DNA from: Candidatus Aenigmatarchaeota archaeon
GTDB taxonomy: Archaea > Aenigmatarchaeota > Aenigmatarchaeia > CG10238-14 > SpSt-28
Direction of reading: 5' to 3'
Assembly (NCBI GenBank): GCA_021161995.1
Contig: JAGGZO010000010.1
Coordinates: forward strand, 1-15,000
Length of the DNA stretch: 15,000 bases
This document shows, one piece after another, positions 1 through 5,777 of this stretch. Positions within the stretch are counted from its first letter, which is position 1, and each line of letters opens with the position of its first letter. The notes below the pieces were generated by a model. The model was not told the DNA's origin and ran no database searches. It worked only from the letters and a program-made list of their open reading frames with translations. Position numbers and translations under genes: made by a program.

Positions 1-52
1 ATGTAAACTATAAACTATAAACCTTATGTTCGAAATTAGAAAAATTTACCTA

Positions 53-60
53 TTTAAATA
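53..60 (+). promoter_or_regulatory. TATA box of the small membrane protein gene
   Basis: TTTAAATA lies about 25 nt before the ATG at 81, with an A-rich stretch just upstream that could serve as BRE. At the usual archaeal TATA-to-start spacing, transcription would begin at or next to the ATG, giving a leaderless mRNA. It also supports this short gene being real. Confidence 0.6.
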
Positions 61-80
61 CTTTTCTACAATTTAATTAC

Positions 81-230
81 ATGGAAATGGTAACAACTTA
101 CATACCAACAACGCTGATCGCAGAAGGTGCTAGTACTTATTTCATCGCAGGCTTCGTATCGGCTATAGTGATTTTCTACATTTGGTATAAACTTAGGACA
201 GCTAAACACAAATCTCCTCTAAAAGTCTAA
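81..230 (+). CDS. small single-pass membrane protein (49 aa)
   Basis: Unrecognised 49-residue protein. It has a short polar N-terminus with an acidic residue (E15), one hydrophobic segment at about residues 20-36 (YFIAGFVSAIVIFYIWY) and a basic tail (K37, R39, K42, H43, K44, K48). The basic tail suggests the C-terminus faces the cytoplasm. Evidence for a real gene is an uninterrupted frame, a well-placed TATA box at 53-60, and a clear hydrophobic/charged pattern. It ends 35 bases before cbf5, which has its own TATA-like box, so the two need not be co-transcribed. No function can be assigned; a subunit-like or regulatory membrane peptide is possible. A chance frame cannot be fully excluded at this length. 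Confidence 0.6.
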   Translation: MEMVTTYIPTTLIAEGASTYFIAGFVSAIVIFYIWYKLRTAKHKSPLKV

Positions 231-234
231 ACCC

Positions 235-243
235 TTTTTAATT
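235..243 (+). promoter_or_regulatory. TATA-like box of cbf5
   Basis: TTTTTAATT is centred about 27 nt before the ATG at 266. No Shine-Dalgarno sequence lies before that ATG, so a leaderless transcript is likely. The spacing favours ATG 266 over the overlapping TTG at 263. Confidence 0.45.
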
Positions 244-265
244 CTTTACTTTTTAATCAAATTTG

Positions 266-1225
266 ATGAGCAAATGGCTTATTAAATACCCAGACGAAGA
301 GACGAATCCAAATTTTGGTAAAGAACCTGAAAAAAGAGCGATAGAGGAGTTATTAGAAACCGGTATGGTTATCGTCGATAAGCATTTGGGACCGACGAGC
401 CATCAAATAACATACTGGATCAAGGATATGTTTAATCTAAAAAAAGCTGGGCATACTGGTACATTGGACCCGAATGCTAGCGGTGTTTTACCAGTTCTAC
501 TTGGTAGATCCACTAGGTTATTACCGCTATTCCAAAAGTTGGACAAAGAATATGTGGGTGTTATGCATCTACACAAAGATATAGGTCTGGATACGCTAAG
601 GGATTTCATAACAAATAACTTTATCGGAGAAATAGTCCAGATACCACCTAAGAGGTCAGCCGTAGCCAGAAGACCAAGGAGAAGAAAGCTATACTTTTGT
701 GATTTGTTGGAAAAGGATGGCAAAGATGTTTTGTTTCACATAGGTTGTGAGTCTGGTTTCTATGTGAGGAAGTTCGTGCATGATGTTGGTCAGAAACTAA
801 AAATAGGTGCTCATCTAGCTGAACTAAGAAGAGTTAAAGTTGGCAATTTTGATGAAAAGCAGGCGTATCCGCTAGTGGATATCAGAGATGCTTTTGAGCA
901 TTGGAAAGAAACTGGTGATGAAAAACCATTGAGAGAAATGGTGAAGCCAATAGAATTCATGCTAGATCATGTAAAGAAAGTTTTCATCAAAGATAGCGCG
1001 ATACCAAGGATTGCTAATGGTGCTCCTTTGTTTGTAGCTGGAGTAGTTAGAATACAGGAAGATATCAGAAAGGGAGACATAGTGGCTGTCATGAGCTTAA
1101 AAAATGAACTGGTCAGCTATGGTTATGCGAAAATGGATTCTGAAGAAATGCTGAAAGCTAAGAGAGGTATTGCAGTAACAACTGATCGCGTTTTCATCAA
1201 AAAAGATGTTTACAAGCTAGAATAG
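266..1225 (+). CDS. cbf5: Cbf5/TruB-family pseudouridine synthase (H/ACA RNP catalytic subunit)
   Basis: Archaeal Cbf5 (dyskerin homologue) isomerises uridine to pseudouridine in rRNA, guided by H/ACA RNAs with Nop10, Gar1 and L7Ae, and can also make tRNA psi55. The catalytic motif HTGTLDPNASGVLPV is present with the nucleophile Asp68. The conserved stretch IPPKRSAVARR lies at about 126-136 and CESGFYVRKFVHDVG at about 161-175. A C-terminal PUA domain spans roughly 236-313 (VFIKDSAIPRIANGAPL, GDIVAVMS). At 319 residues it is full length, close to the family norm of about 330-340. ATG 266 is chosen over TTG 263 because of the TATA spacing. Its last 9 bases overlap the 3' end of the convergent primase-like gene. 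None of the other H/ACA protein genes is in this window. Confidence 0.95.
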   Translation: MSKWLIKYPDEETNPNFGKEPEKRAIEELLETGMVIVDKHLGPTSHQITYWIKDMFNLKKAGHTGTLDPNASGVLPVLLGRSTRLLPLFQKLDKEYVGVMHLHKDIGLDTLRDFITNNFIGEIVQIPPKRSAVARRPRRRKLYFCDLLEKDGKDVLFHIGCESGFYVRKFVHDVGQKLKIGAHLAELRRVKVGNFDEKQAYPLVDIRDAFEHWKETGDEKPLREMVKPIEFMLDHVKKVFIKDSAIPRIANGAPLFVAGVVRIQEDIRKGDIVAVMSLKNELVSYGYAKMDSEEMLKAKRGIAVTTDRVFIKKDVYKLE

Positions 1226-2782
1226 ATAGGATTCTCCTCTTTTCTTTAGAGCTACGTGTGATCCTACATATTCATTAGCGTTTATTATGGCATCTGCTAT
1301 TCTCTCTGCGTTATATTCCCTAGTTTCATCAACCAAAAGATTCTTTATTTTATCGTAATTGTCTTCTATGTTTTTTATTGCTAGAGGAAAAACAGAAAGA
1401 TACTTTGCATTTTCTAGATTTTTTACCAGATACTTACTAGCATAATTTGCCATAGTAAAATAGAATGGATAATCCCAAGTAATTTCTATTTCATCCATGG
1501 TTTTTAGCATTTTATCGTATATCTTATCCGGAATTTCTGTGTCGTAGATTATTGCTTTTGGAGAAGCAAGAATTATGCTAACAGCCCCAGGAAAATCCAA
1601 CAATGGATACGGTGAAAACTTGTTTAGTGTTATCCTGGCATGCACATCATAATTTTTAGCCAGCCTTACCAAATGAATGTAAACATCTTTGATAAAAGCA
1701 CGCTTTGCTGCTTTATCCAGCATTCTTATGTTATTCAGATAATCCTCATCAAGCAGTCTTTCTAGATAGAGTGAAACTATATCTTTAGCTTCATCGATTA
1801 TTTTTGGTAACTCTTCCAGAAACTTGTTTTGGTCTATGAATATCTCAACTCTAAAACTCTTGTTTCCGCTGAATGCTGGTAGATATTTTATCTTTCTTCT
1901 GTCTAAAACTTCCTGAAGAATAAAGAAATAATCTATAAGATCATTTGGATTGGCTCCTCTAGGATCTATCTCTATAACAAACCTGTCTTGATATCTCACT
2001 CTAGAATCTTTTGCTGCATTGTATACAGATGAATAGAAGGAGAAACCATCTAGTGTCAATATTCTTTTAAGTTGGTCCCAAAAAACTATTCTGTCGTTTA
2101 TAACAACTCTTTCACCAAACAATCTCCATCTATGATGTTGCTTTTTACCAGGTTTTTCGAGCTTTTCATAAACGAAATACCTTCCCCTCGATATTTCGAA
2201 CAAAATATCAAACAAATCATAAAAGTTCCAGTACATGTTGTATATGCTACTCCTTAAAGCCAAAGAGTACTCAAAAGATAAATCGAAAGTTAGTCTACTA
2301 GTGTATAACTGCTTCTCTATTGGTATTATGTACGGAGGTTTTCTTCCATAGGCACCTATAGTAACGTCTTCTAAACTGTATTTTTCACTATCGTAAATCT
2401 CTAGCAATAGATTTTTATCTTTCCATAATTGAAGTGCTCTTGCGTTATTAAACTGGTCTGTTTCGGATATTTGCTCAATTATACTAGCGGGAGCATAAAA
2501 AACTACTTTTTTCTTATTTCTACTTCTATAAACTTTAACAAATGATCTGTATTTACCGAGCAAATCCCACATAGACCTAGCATCCTCTTCGCTATCAAAA
2601 AACAGAACAATATTCCCGTTGGTATTTTTAGCAGCATCCACAACTATATCAGAAGGAAAAACTTTGGAAACAAACTTCTCCTTGTTTATTTTTCCATGTA
2701 AGACTAACCTTTTCTCCTCGAGTGAATCTATATTTTTCTTTATACCACTTTCGTATAACTCTTTGAGTTTTTCTTCGAGCAT
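1217..2782 (-). CDS. divergent archaeo-eukaryotic primase (PriS-like) protein
   Basis: The C-terminal half resembles the catalytic small subunit of archaeal/eukaryotic primase, which makes primers for replication. FYSSVYNA (249-256) precedes a motif I-like IEID (E271, D273), as in PriS where Y-SS-Y precedes a DxD motif. FSGNKSFRVEI (304-314) matches motif II (SGxRGxHxxV), and 379-402 (D379, then ITLN and FPGAVS) resembles the motif III region that ends in a P-G-S-L-H-type sequence in PriS. Key positions deviate: the first Asp of motif I is Glu, the motif II His is Arg311, and the terminal His is Ser402. About 250 residues precede motif I, against roughly 90 in ordinary PriS; I do not recognise that N-terminal part. 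There are no cysteines, hence no zinc knuckle and no PriL-type Fe-S domain. It overlaps the upstream unknown gene by 43 bases. A weak SD-like AGGTTGAT precedes the ATG. Activity, or loss of it, cannot be read from sequence alone. Confidence 0.6.
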   Translation of the reverse strand: MLEEKLKELYESGIKKNIDSLEEKRLVLHGKINKEKFVSKVFPSDIVVDAAKNTNGNIVLFFDSEEDARSMWDLLGKYRSFVKVYRSRNKKKVVFYAPASIIEQISETDQFNNARALQLWKDKNLLLEIYDSEKYSLEDVTIGAYGRKPPYIIPIEKQLYTSRLTFDLSFEYSLALRSSIYNMYWNFYDLFDILFEISRGRYFVYEKLEKPGKKQHHRWRLFGERVVINDRIVFWDQLKRILTLDGFSFYSSVYNAAKDSRVRYQDRFVIEIDPRGANPNDLIDYFFILQEVLDRRKIKYLPAFSGNKSFRVEIFIDQNKFLEELPKIIDEAKDIVSLYLERLLDEDYLNNIRMLDKAAKRAFIKDVYIHLVRLAKNYDVHARITLNKFSPYPLLDFPGAVSIILASPKAIIYDTEIPDKIYDKMLKTMDEIEITWDYPFYFTMANYASKYLVKNLENAKYLSVFPLAIKNIEDNYDKIKNLLVDETREYNAERIADAIINANEYVGSHVALKKRGESYLF

Positions 2783-3762
2783 AGTATATCAACCTTTTTT
2801 GTGTTAGTTTCTTTAACAGCGAGCTGAGATGAAATAACAACTTCGCTAAACAAAGCAGGCATACCAGGTTTGTTCCTTGATTTGAATATGATCTTGTTTT
2901 CATCAAAAACAAACTTCATATTTCTAAATCCGAAAGCGTTCTCTATACTAACCTCTTTTTCATCGTTAAGATGTCTTCGAATGAGAACTTCTTTTACAGA
3001 ATCCAACCAAATGTATTTTGGATACTGATTCGGAAATATCGTATGCGGTAACAATGAATACAAAACTATTTTCATCGCATCTTTTATGTCATACCCCTCA
3101 TCAAAATAGTAAACAAGATTGTACGATTTTATGTTAAGATAATTTCTTCCTGGATAATCCTGAGATTTGAGATGAAGATACCACACATCGGATTTCATGT
3201 CGATTAATTCCATTTCATCATCTGGCAATTTTCTGGATACTGCATGTGAAATTGAAACGAACGATTCATGCAAGTATCCTGCTGCGATCAAATGAGTTGC
3301 CATTCTATCAAAAACTATCTTCACTCTCGTAAGAAAATCATCTTTAGGGTAACTTAAGGTACTATTGTATCTCCAAAGAAACTGCTGAACTTCTTTATCA
3401 TAAAACATAGCTGCTATTTTTGGACCTCTCCTCTCCAGAATATCATAAAACCTCCAAAGCAAATCAAATCCATCGATGTTAAAAAAATCTCTTACTGTAA
3501 GATACAAAGAATTTGCATAGTATTGCTCTATTTCATCATAAGTATCAAATTTCTTTACCTTTTTAGAATAGGTATCCATTATTTCTTTGGCTAGTTTCAT
3601 ATCATTTTCATCAAAATAGATTCTCCATCCCAGAGAGAGCCATGTACCGAAATTAAGCCAAAAAGTATCCGGATGTATGTTTTCTATTACTAGATCGTAC
3701 ATAATCATTTCAATTTCTTTGTTAAATTCACTCTTATCGAACGAAACAGTACCAACATACAT
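2740..3762 (-). CDS. unrecognised 340-aa protein, partner gene of the primase-like gene
   Basis: I do not recognise this protein. It is mixed alpha/beta, rich in aromatic residues (FWLNFGTWLSLGWRIYF at about 34-50; repeated YY, WR and FY), with no signal peptide or clear membrane segment. It has a single cysteine near the C-terminus, so it lacks the four-cysteine Fe-S domain of PriL. It is the first gene of a two-gene unit with the PriS-like gene, which starts inside its last 14 codons. That arrangement suggests a shared complex or coupled expression; a much-diverged non-catalytic primase subunit is a possible reading but has no motif support. The ATG at 3762 is preceded by a TATA box at the leaderless distance, which supports this start. 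Confidence 0.8.
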   Translation of the reverse strand: MYVGTVSFDKSEFNKEIEMIMYDLVIENIHPDTFWLNFGTWLSLGWRIYFDENDMKLAKEIMDTYSKKVKKFDTYDEIEQYYANSLYLTVRDFFNIDGFDLLWRFYDILERRGPKIAAMFYDKEVQQFLWRYNSTLSYPKDDFLTRVKIVFDRMATHLIAAGYLHESFVSISHAVSRKLPDDEMELIDMKSDVWYLHLKSQDYPGRNYLNIKSYNLVYYFDEGYDIKDAMKIVLYSLLPHTIFPNQYPKYIWLDSVKEVLIRRHLNDEKEVSIENAFGFRNMKFVFDENKIIFKSRNKPGMPALFSEVVISSQLAVKETNTKKVDILCSKKNSKSYTKVV

Positions 3763-3784
3763 AAATTATTTTCTTGTCTTATCG

Positions 3785-3793
3785 ATATATAAA
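3785..3793 (-). promoter_or_regulatory. TATA box of the primase-like two-gene unit
   Basis: On the minus strand TTTATATAT is centred about 27 nt before the ATG at 3762, predicting a leaderless transcript that carries both the 340-aa and 521-aa genes. It lies in a 98-base divergent promoter region shared with the Trm112-like gene. Confidence 0.55.
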
Positions 3794-3830
3794 TTTATCA
3801 TTGAAAAGTAGATACATATATGCGAAGAGT

Positions 3831-3840
3831 TTTTATTTTA
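3831..3840 (+). promoter_or_regulatory. TATA-like box deciding the Trm112-like start
   Basis: TTTTATTTTA is centred about 26 nt before the ATG at 3861, with purine-rich GAAGAG just upstream. This places the start at 3861. The longer in-frame reading that begins at 3774 would be translated promoter sequence. Confidence 0.5.
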
Positions 3841-3860
3841 TTATCATCAATATTATTTCC

Positions 3861-4070
3861 ATGAAGAAGCTACCAAAGGAATTTTTGGAAATATTGGCAT
3901 GTCCAAAATGTAAGGGAGACGTTAAACAAAAGGGCATGTTTCTGGTCTGCGGGCATTGTAAACTAGCCTTTCCGATCTTGGATGAAGAGGTTCCAGATAT
4001 GTTACTTGAAGATGCTTGGCCACTAGAAAAAGCAGAAAAGGCTGGTTTTAAACATAACCTAACTCTTTAA
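3861..4070 (+). CDS. Trm112-like zinc-binding methyltransferase activator
   Basis: A 69-residue protein of the Trm112/YcaR family. It has CPKC (C14, C17) and CGHC (C30, C33), a four-cysteine zinc site, followed by the family's FPILDEEVPDML segment (37-48), where P-x-x-D/E-x-x-P-x-M/L is typical. Trm112 is an obligate partner that stabilises and activates class I methyltransferases acting on tRNA and translation factors (Trm9-, Trm11- and Mtq2-type). No such partner gene is in this window; the Trm10-like enzyme nearby is a SPOUT protein and is not a known Trm112 client. A bacterial-type YcaR/UPF0434 label would be an equivalent family call. The gene overlaps the convergent DUF167 gene by 23 bases. 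Confidence 0.8.
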   Translation: MKKLPKEFLEILACPKCKGDVKQKGMFLVCGHCKLAFPILDEEVPDMLLEDAWPLEKAEKAGFKHNLTL

Positions 4071-4344
4071 GCTTTTTTAAAACTTTTTCTTTACTGCAAA
4101 AGATTTTCACGAGTTTGTTCCTTGATTTATGCCCTGAAATTAATTCTGCTTTGCAACCAAAAAGATCCTCTAAAAAATCGATTAATCTTCTGTTTGCTTT
4201 TCCAGCAACAGGTTTCTCTGAAATCTTTATCTTAACATACTCATTAACCTCCACAATAAGGTCTTTTTTAGAATTTGGTACTATTTTTACCTTCATCACC
4301 ACAGAATTCTTATCTTCGCTAGCGATGAAACCATAGCTATCCAT
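4048..4344 (-). CDS. DUF167/UPF0235 (YggU-like) protein
   Basis: A 98-residue protein with the family landmarks in order: VKIVPNSKKD (19-28), PVAGKANRRL (45-54) and ISGHKSRNKLV (69-79). Small alpha/beta proteins of this family are widespread, but their biochemical role is not established. The first 16 residues fit the beta strand that usually precedes the VxPxAKxd motif, so ATG 4344 is preferred to the internal Met17. It diverges from the 4380 gene across a 35-base A/T-rich gap that must carry promoters for both. The 3' end overlaps the Trm112-like gene by 23 bases, tail to tail. Confidence 0.85.
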   Translation of the reverse strand: MDSYGFIASEDKNSVVMKVKIVPNSKKDLIVEVNEYVKIKISEKPVAGKANRRLIDFLEDLFGCKAELISGHKSRNKLVKIFCSKEKVLKKLKELGYV

Positions 4345-4379
4345 GAGAATTGGTTAATGGATAATTTTTTATTCGTAAA

Positions 4380-4706
4380 ATGAAGCGTTTGATTATGGAT
4401 GAAAAAGCTGAAGTAGAAAAACTTTTTGAGAAAAACCACATTTTTGAATACATAAAACCTGATATGAGAGAAGATGTTGAAAATGTATGCAAAGAAGTTG
4501 GTTGTGATAAACTAGAATTCTACAATGGAGCAATAGAAATTGCTAATGCATACAATGTAAAAGTTGAAACAGTAATTCTTGAGATTCTGCATAATTACGA
4601 ATGGCTAAGAAAATATGACTATAAGCCGGTTGATGCATTTGAAGAAGCGTTAGATGAAACCTATAGAGTTTTTGAGGCACTTCACCTAGCAGTTCTTGAA
4701 ATCTAG
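4380..4706 (+). CDS. unrecognised acidic helical protein (108 aa)
   Basis: I do not recognise this family. It is predicted mostly helical and acidic, without membrane segments; charged heptad-like stretches run through residues 1-35 and 75-100, and there are two cysteines (around 37-42). Two starts are possible: ATG 4380, or ATG 4395 (103 residues). The T-rich element at 4365-4373 sits about 26 nt before 4395, so the shorter form may be the leaderless product. The gene is followed by a 143-base gap beginning with a T-run (4732-4737) and then by another unknown helical protein gene with its own elaborate promoter. Confidence 0.7.
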   Translation: MKRLIMDEKAEVEKLFEKNHIFEYIKPDMREDVENVCKEVGCDKLEFYNGAIEIANAYNVKVETVILEILHNYEWLRKYDYKPVDAFEEALDETYRVFEALHLAVLEI

Positions 4707-4731
4707 AAACCTATTTCAGACAATCCCTCGG

Positions 4732-4737
4732 TTTTTT
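4732..4737 (+). terminator. possible T-run terminator
   Basis: Six consecutive T residues 26 bases after the stop codon at 4706, in the longest non-coding gap of the window. Archaeal RNA polymerase can stop at short U-runs without a hairpin, and none is seen here. The evidence is weak in such AT-rich DNA. Confidence 0.3.
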
Positions 4738-4773
4738 ACCTGGACTCAAAACCAAATGAATTAAAAATTATGG

Positions 4774-4831
4774 CAAACGTTTGAAATATTTTTATTTATT
4801 CACTATAAAGTGAAAAACATTTATAAATGTT
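4774..4831 (+). promoter_or_regulatory. palindrome-rich promoter/operator region
   Basis: Three inverted repeats lie within 58 bases before the gene at 4850: CAAACGTTTG (4774-4783); TTCACT-ATAA-AGTGAA (4799-4814); and the perfect 16-bp palindrome AACATTTATAAATGTT (4816-4831). The last encloses the TATA box TTTATAAA (4820-4827), which is about 26 nt before the ATG. A dimeric repressor bound there would block TBP, so this may be an operator. The regulator is unknown. Confidence 0.5.
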
Positions 4832-4849
4832 ATTAAACACTACTATAAT

Positions 4850-5422
4850 ATGAAAAATCACAAAGCTAATCAGTATGAAGTCCAAATATACGAATTATTT
4901 CCCGAGTATCTAGCTAGTGAACTTTCAAAAGTCCCAAAAGAAGTTTTAAAAAATTTTGAAAGAGCTATAAGATCCCAGTTTGGAGATGAAAATTCAATCG
5001 AAAAAATTAGAGGACTACTCATAGGGAGGACTAGATCAGATTTTCTAAGTGTTTTAAAGGCATATGGTAAATCTGATATAGAAATGCATTATATGATGAA
5101 TATACTGAAAAAATATTTGGACTATGGAGATGAATTTGGACCAAACGCTATAGAAATAGCTCATATTTATAAAGAGACCCCAGAAATGAGTTTTTCTATT
5201 CTAGACATATTATCAAGAGCTCTACAATACATAATAGATGCATACGGCAAAAAATACGCATTAAACGTAATGGATAAGCTTGCATGCATTTCAAATGTTG
5301 CATACAAGGATAAACCCGAAATACCTCTTTTTATTACTGCAGTTATTTATAAACACGTCAAAAACAAGAAGGATAGATATTTCATAGATGAGTTATTGAG
5401 AATATCTGAAGAACTCTTATAG
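4850..5422 (+). CDS. unrecognised helical protein (190 aa)
   Basis: I do not recognise this family. The protein appears all-helical, with amphipathic segments separated by short polar turns (for instance about 14-25, 31-43, 50-72, 75-92, 99-107, 114-136 and 178-190). One cysteine lies in the KLACISNVAY segment (about 144-153). There is no signal peptide or convincing membrane helix; the segment around 158-170 is moderately hydrophobic. It is transcribed alone from a palindrome-rich promoter with a well-placed TATA box, so expression is probably controlled, possibly by autoregulation. It is followed 64 bases later by the OB-fold protein gene, which has its own TATA-like box. No functional inference is justified. 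Confidence 0.8.
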   Translation: MKNHKANQYEVQIYELFPEYLASELSKVPKEVLKNFERAIRSQFGDENSIEKIRGLLIGRTRSDFLSVLKAYGKSDIEMHYMMNILKKYLDYGDEFGPNAIEIAHIYKETPEMSFSILDILSRALQYIIDAYGKKYALNVMDKLACISNVAYKDKPEIPLFITAVIYKHVKNKKDRYFIDELLRISEELL

Positions 5423-5442
5423 AATTCTGACCAAAAATAACA

Positions 5443-5450
5443 TTTAAATT
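5443..5450 (+). promoter_or_regulatory. TATA-like box of the OB-fold protein gene
   Basis: TTTAAATT lies about 40 nt before the GTG start at 5487, so a short leader of roughly 15 nt is expected, unlike the leaderless pattern elsewhere. AGGTAGGT shortly before the GTG could act as a weak ribosome-binding site. A 10-bp palindrome AACAATTGTT (5462-5471) lies at the predicted transcription start. Confidence 0.4.
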
Positions 5451-5486
5451 TGCATATTTTCAACAATTGTTTGTTAGGTAGGTACT

Positions 5487-5777
5487 GTGAAAGTGAAAAT
5501 CAAAGACATCGCTGCTGGAATGAGCAATCTTTCCGTTGAAGGAAAGATAATAGAAAAAGATGAGAGTAGAAAAGTAAACACGAGATACGGAACAAAGAGA
5601 GTAACAAACGCTATACTACAAGACGATACCGGAGAAATAGACTTAGTCTTATGGGAAGATCAAATAGATTCTGTTGATGTGGGGGATGAAATAGAAATAG
5701 AAAATGCATATTCAACTCAATGGAAAGGTAAACTTCAATTAAACATTCCAAGAAAAGGTAAGATATCAAAGAAATAG
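5487..5777 (+). CDS. single-OB-fold ssDNA-binding (RPA/SSB-like) protein
   Basis: A 96-residue archaeal SSB/RPA-type OB fold. The family pattern is complete: IKDIAAGMSNLSVEGKI (5-21); basic/polar linker; TNAILQDDTGEIDLVLW (40-56), where D-x-T-G-x-I-x-L-x-L-W forms the central strands and W56 is a typical stacking residue; VGDEIEIENAY (65-75); and KGKLQLNI (80-87). Such proteins coat single-stranded DNA in replication and repair. It is short and has no acidic C-terminal tail or zinc finger, so it is either the minimal genomic SSB or a subunit of a multi-chain RPA. The start is GTG 5487; a second in-frame GTG at 5493 is possible. Its stop codon abuts that of the convergent Trm10-like gene with no bases between. 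Confidence 0.85.
   Translation: MKVKIKDIAAGMSNLSVEGKIIEKDESRKVNTRYGTKRVTNAILQDDTGEIDLVLWEDQIDSVDVGDEIEIENAYSTQWKGKLQLNIPRKGKISKK

Noticed and set aside
4..22. Short tandem repeat TAAACTA (two full copies and a part) at the left edge
   Set aside because: Only about 19 bases of AT-rich sequence with no third full copy; compatible with chance or with a terminator or promoter of a gene outside the window.
264..330. C-box-like TGATGA (264-269) and D-box-like CTGA (327-330), suggesting a C/D-box guide RNA over the cbf5 start
   Set aside because: No internal D'/C' pair is visible, the TGATGA contains the cbf5 start codon itself, and both short motifs are expected by chance.
403..723. Antisense open frame within cbf5 (and similar antisense frames at 6013-6399, 9679-9993, 10202-10534 and 13520-13795)
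   Set aside because: They mirror well-supported genes, show no family motifs or promoters, and have the composition expected of reversed AT-rich coding sequence.
2740..3762. The 340-aa and 521-aa frames as one primase gene split by a sequencing frameshift
   Set aside because: The -1 frame that would join them meets a TGA immediately before the ATG, and each frame has a plausible start, so two overlapping genes are simpler.
3774..3860. N-terminal extension of the Trm112-like protein (29 residues)
   Set aside because: It is encoded by promoter-like AT-rich sequence containing the TATA box, is unlike the family, and the family's own start fits ATG 3861.
4707..4849. A tRNA or other structured RNA in the longest intergenic gap
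   Set aside because: The region is very AT-rich with no cloverleaf stems or GG-TTCGA-type arm; a transfer RNA would stand out by its G+C content.
5462..5471. Perfect 10-bp palindrome AACAATTGTT before the OB-fold gene as a separate operator
   Set aside because: Palindromes of this length are common by chance in AT-rich DNA; its position near the predicted transcription start is noted with the promoter but is not enough for a claim.
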